DNA of 13,751 nucleotides from NCBI GenBank assembly GCA_900547305.1, contig URGH01000066.1:1-13751 (forward strand), given 5' to 3'. Position 1 is the first letter of the stretch; every line of letters begins with the position of its first letter. Origin of the DNA: an uncultured Oscillospiraceae bacterium (GTDB lineage Bacteria > Bacillota > Clostridia > Oscillospirales > Acutalibacteraceae). The position numbers and the translations under genes were made by a program. The notes beneath the pieces are model-generated. The model was not told the DNA's origin. It worked only from the letters and a program-made list of their open reading frames with translations, and ran no database searches. Shown piece by piece: positions 6,092 through 11,805 of the stretch.

Positions 6092-6943
6092 ATGAAAAAA
6101 ATATTTGCAGTATTATTAACAGCGGCACTTTTGGTTACAGCCTTTGCGGGCTGCGGCAGTAAGGACAGCGGATCGGTTACCATTGCGGTACCGAACGACG
6201 CGACAAACGAGGCTCGCGCACTTCTCTTACTTGAATCAAAAGGATACATTAAACTTAAAGACGGCGCAACGATTACCGCCACAGTAAACGATATTGCCGA
6301 AAACCCCCACAACATCAAGTTCCAGGAAATTGAGGCTGCACAGCTGCCCAACGCGCTTAAAGACGTTGATTACGCGGTTATCAATTCCAACTACGCAATT
6401 GAGGCAAAACTCAACCCCGTAAAGGATTCGCTTGCGATTGAGGGTTCATCCTCGGCTTACAGCAACATTCTTGCGGTTAAAGAGGGCAAGGAAAACACCG
6501 ACGCGGTAAAGGCGCTCAAAGCCGCGCTTGAAAGCAAAGAGGTTGCAGACTTTATTGCCGATAAGTACAACGGCTCGGTTGTAAGCGTTGTTGAAAACCC
6601 CGGCGACGGCTACGATTCATCTGTAGATTACGATAAGCTTTCCGGCACCAAAATCACGGTTGCGGCTTCTCCCACACCCCACGCAGAGATACTTGCGGTT
6701 GCCAAGAAAATTCTTGAGAAAAAGAATATAACGCTTGACGTTAAGGAATTTACAGATTATGTTCAGCCGAACAACGTTGTTGACAGCGGCGAAATTGACG
6801 CTAACTACTTCCAGCACCTGCCTTACCTTGAAAACTTCAATAAAGAAAACGGCACAAAGGTGGTATCGGTTGCGGCTATCCACGTTGAGCCTATGGGTCT
6901 TTACGGCGGCAAGCAGTCAAGCCTTGACACAATTGAAAAATAA
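6092..6943 (+). CDS. metQ: MetQ/NlpA-family substrate-binding lipoprotein, circularly permuted
   Basis: A 283-residue lipoprotein with a signal peptide (MKKIFAVLLTAALLVTAFAG) and lipidated Cys21. It should capture methionine or a related amino acid outside the membrane for MetNI. All MetQ landmarks are present but in swapped order. Residues 28-167 are the segment that normally forms the C-terminal half (VTIAVPNDATNEARALLLL, LKDGATITATVNDI, EAAQLPNAL, YAVINSNYA). A linker (168-187, ENPGDGY to KLSGTK) follows, then residues 188-283 are the usual N-terminal half (SPTPHAEIL, FTDYVQPN, DANYFQHLPYL, HVEPMGLYGG), ending at SSLDTIEK, exactly where a normal MetQ would continue into the AVPND strand. 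The reading frame is open throughout. The ATG at 6092 has GAAAGGT 9 nt upstream. It heads a normal metN-metI pair, so it is probably functional. Confidence 0.93.
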   Translation: MKKIFAVLLTAALLVTAFAGCGSKDSGSVTIAVPNDATNEARALLLLESKGYIKLKDGATITATVNDIAENPHNIKFQEIEAAQLPNALKDVDYAVINSNYAIEAKLNPVKDSLAIEGSSSAYSNILAVKEGKENTDAVKALKAALESKEVADFIADKYNGSVVSVVENPGDGYDSSVDYDKLSGTKITVAASPTPHAEILAVAKKILEKKNITLDVKEFTDYVQPNNVVDSGEIDANYFQHLPYLENFNKENGTKVVSVAAIHVEPMGLYGGKQSSLDTIEK

Positions 6944-6955
6944 CTGATGAAATTT

Positions 6956-6993
6956 ACTGTAACGCTGTCCGCAAACGCGGTCGGCGTTACAGT
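6956..6993 (+). other. Intercistronic hairpin between metQ and metN
   Basis: ACTGTAACGC (6956-6965) pairs perfectly with GCGTTACAGT (6984-6993), and an inner stem CCGC-AAAC-GCGG follows a 3x3 internal loop. No T-run follows, so it is not a typical intrinsic terminator. In importer operons such a hairpin can protect the upstream binding-protein mRNA from 3' decay and raise its dose over the membrane parts (inference). Confidence 0.7.
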
Positions 6994-7017
6994 TGTGTTA
7001 TATAAACGGAGAAAACA

Positions 7018-8022
7018 ATGATAGAAATAAAACACCTTTCCAAAACTTTCGGCGTATCGGGCGGTACGGTTGACGCGCTGAAGGATATTTCGCTGACAAT
7101 ACCCGACGGCGAAATTTACGGCATTATAGGTATGAGCGGCGCGGGCAAAAGCACACTTGTGCGCTGCATAAATATGCTTGAACGCCCCACAAGCGGCGAT
7201 ATTTTGATAGACGGCAAAAGCATGACCGAGCTATCGCAAAAGGAATTACGCGAAAAGCGCAGAGATATTACAATGATATTTCAGGGCTTTAACCTGCTTA
7301 TGCAACGGAATTGCCTTAAAAACGTATGCTTTCCGCTTGAATTGGCAGGCGTGAAAAAAGCAGAGGCGGAAAAGCGCGCCGCCGAGCTTTTGGAGCTTGT
7401 AGGGCTGGGGGATAAGTTTAAAAGCTACCCCGCGCAGTTATCCGGCGGTCAGCAGCAGCGCGTAGCCATTGCACGCGCTCTTGCAACGCATCCTAAAATT
7501 CTGCTTTGTGACGAGGCTACGAGCGCGCTTGACCCGCAGACCACGCAGTCCATACTTTCGCTTATCCGCGATATACATGACAGGCTCGGCATTACCGTTA
7601 TTATAATAACCCACCAAATGAGCGTTGTTGAGCAGATATGCACCCGCGTTGCCATACTTGACGGCGGCGTAGTTGCCGAAGAGGGCGCGGTAAGCGATGT
7701 TTTCTCATCGCCCAAATCCGAGGCGGCAAAGCGCCTTGTTTACCCCGAGGGCTACCAAAACCCGGTTATGAGCGGGGAGGACGGCGCGGTTATACGCGTT
7801 GTGTTTAACGGTGCAAACGCCACCGAAACACCGCTTATAGCGAAAATGGCTATGGAAGAAAATATTGCCGCAAGTATTCTTTCGGCTTCTACCCGCAGCA
7901 TAGGCGATAAGGCATACGGTAATATGCTGCTCGGTATTTCGGGCGGCAGGGAGCAAACGCAGAGAGCGCTTGATTACCTCGGCAGCATACCCGATATATT
8001 TGTAGAGGAGGTAAAGCAGTAA
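7018..8022 (+). CDS. metN: Methionine-type ABC importer ATP-binding protein MetN
   Basis: A 334-residue ABC ATPase of the methionine uptake family; it couples ATP hydrolysis to transport through MetI. Motifs: Walker A GMSGAGKST (38-46), Q-loop Gln89, signature LSGGQ (141-145), Walker B ILLCDEA (161-167) and the switch His199. A C-terminal NIL (ACT-like) domain, about residues 257-331, is the regulatory domain that in E. coli MetN binds methionine and shuts transport down; this supports methionine or a close analogue as substrate. CGGAGA lies upstream of the ATG. The stop overlaps the metI start (TAATG), giving tight translational coupling. Confidence 0.95.
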   Translation: MIEIKHLSKTFGVSGGTVDALKDISLTIPDGEIYGIIGMSGAGKSTLVRCINMLERPTSGDILIDGKSMTELSQKELREKRRDITMIFQGFNLLMQRNCLKNVCFPLELAGVKKAEAEKRAAELLELVGLGDKFKSYPAQLSGGQQQRVAIARALATHPKILLCDEATSALDPQTTQSILSLIRDIHDRLGITVIIITHQMSVVEQICTRVAILDGGVVAEEGAVSDVFSSPKSEAAKRLVYPEGYQNPVMSGEDGAVIRVVFNGANATETPLIAKMAMEENIAASILSASTRSIGDKAYGNMLLGISGGREQTQRALDYLGSIPDIFVEEVKQ

Positions 8023-8723
8023 TGAGCAGCTTTTTCGCGTCCGAAGAATTTACAACGGCTATGGATATACTTAAAAATCAGTTTCCGCTCGCCATTTGGG
8101 AAACCGTGTATGTAACGGTGCTTTCCACGTTTTTTGCGGCGGTTATCGGCTTGCCGCTCGGCATATTGCTTGTGGCGGGGGAAAACGGAAAAATTCTGCG
8201 CGTGCCTAAGTGTATTTTGCATTTTTTAAATGTTTTGATAAATCTTTTGCGCTCGGTGCCATTCCTTATACTTATGATAATGGTTTTCCCGCTTACCCGC
8301 CTTATTGTGGGCACGGTGGTAGGCACGCCAGCTACGGTGGTGCCGCTTGTTATTGCGGCTTTTCCGTTTATCGCGCGCCTTGTTGAAAGCAGTATGAGGG
8401 AGATAAACCCGAATATTATAGAAACCGCGCAGAGTATGGGCGCGTCGCCGTTTCAAATAATTGTTAAGGTTATGATTCCCGAAAGCGTACCCTCGCTTAT
8501 ATCCGACGCTACGCTTGCAATAACAACCGTTCTCGGGTACTCTGCAATGAGCGGCATTATAGGCGGCGGCGGACTCGGTAAAATAGCCATTAACTACGGC
8601 TATTACAGATATAAATATCTTGTAATGATTTTTGCTGTTGTGTTCCTTATAATTTTGGTACAGCTTTTCCAAAGCATAGGCACACGCCTTGCAACCCGCT
8701 GTGATAAAAGAATTAAGGCTTAA
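8022..8723 (+). CDS. metI: Methionine-type ABC importer permease MetI
   Basis: A 233-residue inner-membrane protein with about five membrane segments. The cytoplasmic EAA loop that docks on the ATPase is seen as ETAQSMGASPFQIIVKVMIPES (about residues 134-155). GYSAMSGIIGGGGLG near residues 172-186 is typical of MetI. The start overlaps the metN stop by one base and is preceded by AGAGGAGGT with 9 nt spacing. A two-copy MetI with MetN2 would form the transporter. A terminator follows directly. Confidence 0.95.
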   Translation: MSSFFASEEFTTAMDILKNQFPLAIWETVYVTVLSTFFAAVIGLPLGILLVAGENGKILRVPKCILHFLNVLINLLRSVPFLILMIMVFPLTRLIVGTVVGTPATVVPLVIAAFPFIARLVESSMREINPNIIETAQSMGASPFQIIVKVMIPESVPSLISDATLAITTVLGYSAMSGIIGGGGLGKIAINYGYYRYKYLVMIFAVVFLIILVQLFQSIGTRLATRCDKRIKA

Positions 8724-8739
8724 TACTCCGATTTATGGT

Positions 8740-8779
8740 AATCGCCCCAAGGGTCAAATGACCTTTGAGGCGATTTTTT
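8740..8779 (+). terminator. metQNI operon terminator
   Basis: AATCGCC-C-CAAGGGTCA (8740-8756) pairs with TGACCTTTG-A-GGCGATT (8759-8775), with one mismatch, a G-T pair and a very short loop, followed by a T-run ending at 8779. It lies 16 nt after metI, between convergent genes. The A-rich 5' flank is poor, so it mainly serves the plus strand. Confidence 0.9.
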
Positions 8780-8800
8780 CATTAATTAAACTTTTTAAAA

Positions 8801-9379
8801 TTATTTTTCTTTAAAGTTCAGTATTCTTAATATTACAGGGCTTAATATCATATTTGTGGCAAACTCAAACAGGAAATTCCCGCCGACAAGACTTAAAAAC
8901 ATATATGATACGGTATTTGTAAATCCGAGAGCTGCGCCCCAAGCCTTTATGGTATCAAGGAAGAACAGCAGGCAGCCCAAAAGGAAAACGCCGGTGTTTA
9001 CAAGCGGGCACACAATCGCTGCGGCAAGAATCGCCGCATATTTATTGTATTTTGCAAGCAGCTTGTAGGTAAGCCCCGCCGCAAAGCCGCACGCCGCGCC
9101 TTTAAGCAAAACGGTGAGAACCGTGCCGAATACATTTACGGCAAAAAATGCAGTTGCCTCGCCGTTCAGCAGCACTACCGCGCCGAACACAAAGCCGAGC
9201 CATGTGCCGATCTTCACGCCGCATTTCGCCGCACCTATGACAATAGGTATGAGCACCAGCGAAATGGAAAACGGACCGAATTTAATAAATCCGCCCAAAA
9301 GCTGCAGCACAATAACGATTGCCGTGAGTATTGCACCGAGTACAAGGTTTTCTGTTTGTTTTTTTCTTTCTGTTGACAT
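8801..9379 (-). CDS. ECF transporter S component, probably pantothenate-specific
   Basis: A 192-residue hydrophobic protein with about six membrane helices and the N-terminal pattern (LVLGAILTAIVIVLQLLGG) common to substrate-binding S components of energy-coupling factor importers. It would bind a vitamin and associate with a shared EcfT-EcfA module encoded elsewhere. Its length fits the family. It lies 96 nt downstream of coaX on the same strand, so pantothenate (PanT-like) is the best substrate guess from context, which is inference; fold alone does not reveal the ligand. CGGAGGTAA precedes the start. No ATPase or T component is present in the window. Confidence 0.85.
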   Translation of the reverse strand: MSTERKKQTENLVLGAILTAIVIVLQLLGGFIKFGPFSISLVLIPIVIGAAKCGVKIGTWLGFVFGAVVLLNGEATAFFAVNVFGTVLTVLLKGAACGFAAGLTYKLLAKYNKYAAILAAAIVCPLVNTGVFLLGCLLFFLDTIKAWGAALGFTNTVSYMFLSLVGGNFLFEFATNMILSPVILRILNFKEK

Positions 9380-9399
9380 GATTCATTACCTCCGATACT

Positions 9400-9470
9400 C
9401 TCTCTTTATGAGTAGAGTTCATTTGTCTGACTTTCGTCAGCCTGATAATATATATTATCCGCAAAAGCGG
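9400..9470 (-). other. Structured coaX-ECF intergenic region
   Basis: Three adjoining dyads lie in the 96-nt gap: CCGC-TTTT-GCGG (9459-9470), the perfect 16-nt palindrome GATAATATATATTATC (9444-9459) and CTGAC-GAAA-GTCAG on the minus strand (9428-9441). Closer to the S-component start, ACTCT/AGAGT can pair just upstream of its ribosome binding site. No T-run makes any of them a standard terminator. I do not recognise a known riboswitch. Roles could include RNA processing, an operator or translational control. Confidence 0.45.
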
Positions 9471-9475
9471 TTGTT

Positions 9476-10240
9476 TTAATTATTTTTTTCGTAAATGGCT
9501 TTCAGTCCCTCAAGTAAAAGATTTTCACTGTATATAATATTCTTTTTGCAGTGGGCTATTATTTCCTTTGAAAGTCCGCCCGTTGCAACAAAGGTGGGCG
9601 TTTCGCCGAGCTCTTCTTCAATTTTATCAAGCAGACCGTCTATCATGGCGGCGGTGCCGTAAACAAGCCCCGATTGCATACATTCCACGGTGTTTGTGCC
9701 TATAACCGAACTCGGCGCTTCTATCGGAATTGACGGCAGCTGCGAGGTATTAGCGGTCAGCGCTTTAAGGGTTAGCCGCACGCCTGCCGCAATAACTCCG
9801 CCTAAAAACGTGCCGTTTCTGTCAAGCACGCTCACGGTTGAGGCGGTGCCCATATCTATTATAACGCAGGGCATTGTGTATTCTTCAAGCGCGCCCACAG
9901 CGCCCGCCACAAGGTCTGCGCCTAGCTGCGCCGGATTATCGATTTTTATATTAAGTCCGGTTTTTACCCCCGGACCTAAGATAAGCGGAACTATATGGCA
10001 CAGCTTTGAAACCGCGCCGCCCACGCTTTCGGTCACCGCAGGTACGACAGAGGATATAATGCAGTCCTCAATATCCTCAAAGCTCTGACCGTAAAGCGAA
10101 AGCACGTCCTTAATCTCAATCGCGTACTGGTCCGAGGTCTTGCCGCTGTCGGTCGAGAGCCGCGCGGTAAAGGAAAGAATATTTGAATCATACGCCCCGA
10201 GCGTTACGTTTGTATTACCTATGTCTATTGTAAGCAGCAT
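9476..10240 (-). CDS. coaX: Type III pantothenate kinase
   Basis: A 254-residue ASKHA-fold kinase that phosphorylates pantothenate in the first step of coenzyme A synthesis. The start MLLTIDIGNTNV carries the phosphate-binding DIGNTN motif (residues 6-11). GADL at 107-110 holds the catalytic Asp109, and DMGTAST (129-135) is the second phosphate-binding motif. GGLS near residue 228 belongs to the adenosine motif. In many CoaX proteins the GAD is followed by Arg; here it is Leu. The length is normal. AAGGAGTGA precedes the ATG. The downstream ECF S component in the same direction suggests coupled uptake and trapping of pantothenate. Confidence 0.95.
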   Translation of the reverse strand: MLLTIDIGNTNVTLGAYDSNILSFTARLSTDSGKTSDQYAIEIKDVLSLYGQSFEDIEDCIISSVVPAVTESVGGAVSKLCHIVPLILGPGVKTGLNIKIDNPAQLGADLVAGAVGALEEYTMPCVIIDMGTASTVSVLDRNGTFLGGVIAAGVRLTLKALTANTSQLPSIPIEAPSSVIGTNTVECMQSGLVYGTAAMIDGLLDKIEEELGETPTFVATGGLSKEIIAHCKKNIIYSENLLLEGLKAIYEKNN

Positions 10241-10262
10241 TTAAAATCACTCCTTCAAGGCT

Positions 10263-10291
10263 ATTATACAGGCAAATACAAATAAAAGCAA
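10263..10291 (-). promoter_or_regulatory. coaX promoter
   Basis: On the minus strand, TTGCTT (10286-10291), a 17-bp spacer and TATAAT (10263-10268). The predicted start is about 15 nt before the coaX ATG, so the leader is short and just holds the ribosome binding site. It is divergent from the rpsF promoter. Confidence 0.7.
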
Positions 10292-10299
10292 TAATTTTA

Positions 10300-10328
10300 T
10301 TGACAAGCAGGGAAAAAATTGTTATAAT
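10300..10328 (+). promoter_or_regulatory. rpsF-ssb-rpsR promoter
   Basis: TTGACA (10300-10305), a 17-bp spacer and TATAAT (10323-10328), both exact consensus, as expected for a ribosomal protein operon. The start point should be near 10335, leaving a leader of about 70 nt. Confidence 0.9.
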
Positions 10329-10351
10329 ACAGTTTGCTGATTATAAAAATT

Positions 10352-10398
10352 AGCTCCTTGCTCCGTGTTACACGGGGCCAAAAGTCCAAAGGGAGGTG
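10352..10398 (+). promoter_or_regulatory. Candidate rpsF leader structure (S6:S18 autoregulation)
   Basis: CTCCGTG (10361-10367) pairs with CACGGGG (10371-10377) around a TTA loop, and the upstream CTCCTT can pair with the Shine-Dalgarno region AAGGGAG. An rpsF leader RNA that binds the S6:S18 complex, with a CCG-containing element, is known from many bacteria; this leader has the right place and general form. The match to that consensus was not verified. Confidence 0.45.
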
Positions 10399-10405
10399 CA
10401 AAGAA

Positions 10406-10687
10406 ATGACAAACAAGTACGAGGCAGCCATTGTTTTATCCGTTGCGCAGGGGGAAGACGCCACTGCGGCTTTAAAGGAAAAATTCAATGACCTTATCGC
10501 AAAGCACGGCACAATTGAGAACGTTGACGATTGGGGCAAGCGCCGCTTGGCTTATCTCATCAACGACGAGGCAGAGGGCTACTACGTTTTCTTCACTTTT
10601 GAAAGCGAGCCGTCTTTCCCTGCTGAGCTTGAGCGTATAGCAAAGATTACCGACGGTGTTCTCCGCGCTATGGTTATCAAGAAGTAA
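10406..10687 (+). CDS. rpsF: 30S ribosomal protein S6
   Basis: A 93-residue S6 protein, a normal length for Bacillota. It begins TNKYEAAIVLS and carries the family pattern ENVDDWGKRRLAYLINDEAEGYY in the middle; S6 binds S18 and 16S rRNA in the platform of the small subunit. The ATG at 10406 has GGGAGGTG 7 nt upstream; longer in-frame starts run into the leader and are not supported. It is the first gene of the conserved S6-SSB-S18 operon, with 12 nt to ssb. Confidence 0.96.
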   Translation: MTNKYEAAIVLSVAQGEDATAALKEKFNDLIAKHGTIENVDDWGKRRLAYLINDEAEGYYVFFTFESEPSFPAELERIAKITDGVLRAMVIKK

Positions 10688-10699
10688 GGAGGAACGAAA

Positions 10700-11125
10700 A
10701 TGTTTAATTTAGTGGTTTTAACCGGTCGCTTAACTGCCGACCCCGAGCTTAAAACAACCCAAAGCGGGCGTTCCGTTACTTCATTTTCAATCGCTGTTGA
10801 CAGACGCTTCAGCTCAGGCGAAGAAAGGCAGACTGATTTTATAAATATAGTCGCCTGGCGTCAACAAGCGGAATTTGTTGCAAAATATTTCAAAAAGGGT
10901 AACCTTATCGGTATTCAGGGTAATATTCAGACCCGCAAATATACCGATAAAAACGGGAACAACAGAACCGCATTTGAGGTAGTTGCAGACAATATTCAGT
11001 TTGTGGAATCAAAGCGTGATTCCGCACCCGCTGGCAATTCAGAGCCTGCCCAGTCTTACAGTAACGCGGGCAGCAACGATTTTGCCGATTTGGGCGATAT
11101 GTCGGATGACGATCTGCCTTTCTGA
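10700..11125 (+). CDS. ssb: Single-stranded DNA-binding protein
   Basis: A 141-residue SSB. The OB fold covers about residues 1-105 (NLVVLTGRLTADPELKTTQSG, FINIVAWRQQAEFVAKYFKKG, FEVVADNIQFVES). A short Gly/Asn/Ser-rich linker leads to the acidic tail DDDLPF that recruits replication and repair partners. AAGGAGG lies upstream of the start. The position between rpsF and rpsR is the standard chromosomal arrangement, so this is the housekeeping SSB rather than a phage or plasmid copy. Confidence 0.96.
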   Translation: MFNLVVLTGRLTADPELKTTQSGRSVTSFSIAVDRRFSSGEERQTDFINIVAWRQQAEFVAKYFKKGNLIGIQGNIQTRKYTDKNGNNRTAFEVVADNIQFVESKRDSAPAGNSEPAQSYSNAGSNDFADLGDMSDDDLPF

Positions 11126-11168
11126 TAATTGATTTTATCTCATTCCTGTATATAGGAGGTTTGTTAGA

Positions 11169-11414
11169 ATGGAAAACGAGAAAAACGACAGAGCAATGCA
11201 CAGAAAAGCACGCAAAAAGGTTTGCCATTTCTGTGTTGACCGTGTAGAAGCTATTGATTATAAGGATGTTGCGCGTCTGCGCAAGTTTATATCCGAGCGC
11301 GCTAAGATACTTCCGCGCCGCGTTACCGGCACCTGTGCCGCTCACCAGCGCGAGCTTACCACCGCTATTAAGCGTGCGCGTCAGATAGCTCTTCTGCCTT
11401 ATGTAAACGATTAA
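11169..11414 (+). CDS. rpsR: 30S ribosomal protein S18 (zinc-binding form)
   Basis: An 81-residue S18 with the core RLRKFISERAKILPRRVTGTCAAHQREL. Cys19, Cys22, Cys56 and His59 are set as in zinc-binding (C+) forms of S18. It pairs with S6 on the 30S platform. GGAGGT is 8 nt upstream. The stop is only 5 nt before the first hairpin of the dispersed repeat, with no separate terminator in between, so the repeat is probably part of this transcript's 3' end. Confidence 0.96.
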   Translation: MENEKNDRAMHRKARKKVCHFCVDRVEAIDYKDVARLRKFISERAKILPRRVTGTCAAHQRELTTAIKRARQIALLPYVND

Positions 11415-11419
11415 TATTT

Positions 11420-11757
11420 GAGCGTGTCGACTTTTTCGACACGCTCCCCTGCGGGAATGCCGCTCGCTCGAAAATCAAAGATTTTCGGACTGCACTCCCT
11501 ACTCTTGCGGTACCCAAAGAAAATTTCGCTTGGAGCGCGAATTTTCTTTGACCGCGGCGCCATAACGCCCTCCTTTTATCCGCCACAGGCGGCAGTCGGT
11601 TGTTATGCTCCGTGGGTACTCACCCCAGTGCCCTTGAAAAATAGCTTTTTGAGCTATTTTTCGCTTATAAGGTGTTTTTCCGCCGCGCAGGCATGGGAAA
11701 AACGGGAATGCGGCGTAAACGCTGCAAAAATAAATTTTGGGGTTTATCGACAGACTG
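11420..11757 (+). repeat. Dispersed structured repeat, copy 2 (complete)
   Basis: This is the only copy in the window holding both the part shared with 13624-13751 and the part shared with 1-185. Hairpins in order: GAGCGTGTCGA/TCGACACGCTC (11420-11446); GCGG/CCGC (about 11452-11464); CGAAAATC/GATTTTCG (11469-11487); AAAGAAAATT/AATTTTCTTT with inner CGC/GCG (about 11516-11549); CCGCC/GGCGG (11580-11592); AAAAATAGCT/AGCTATTTTT (11637-11661); GTTTTTCC/GGAAAAAC (about 11674-11703); GCGGCGT/ACGCTGC (about 11711-11726). Stems keep pairing between copies despite base changes. It lies between the convergent rpsR and prfC genes. An open frame crosses it but is broken up by hairpins and looks spurious. 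No terminal inverted repeats or transposase are seen. The function is not recognised. Confidence 0.88.
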
Positions 11758-11793
11758 ACATGACCCTCGGCTTAGCCGAGGGTCATGTGTTTT
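11758..11793 (+). terminator. Terminator at the end of repeat copy 2
   Basis: A perfect 14-bp stem, ACATGACCCTCGGC (11758-11771) with GCCGAGGGTCATGT (11775-11788), and a TTA loop are followed by GTTTTG. It begins right where the shared repeat ends. It is the first good terminator after rpsR, so the S6 operon transcript probably runs through the repeat to here. On the minus strand it follows the prfC stop but lacks a T-run. Confidence 0.7.
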
Positions 11794-11805
11794 GTATACT
11801 GCTAT

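Noticed and set aside
6092..6943. MetQ gene read as a truncated or frameshifted pseudogene
   Set aside because: The frame is intact from signal peptide to stop and both halves are complete; only their order differs from the family.
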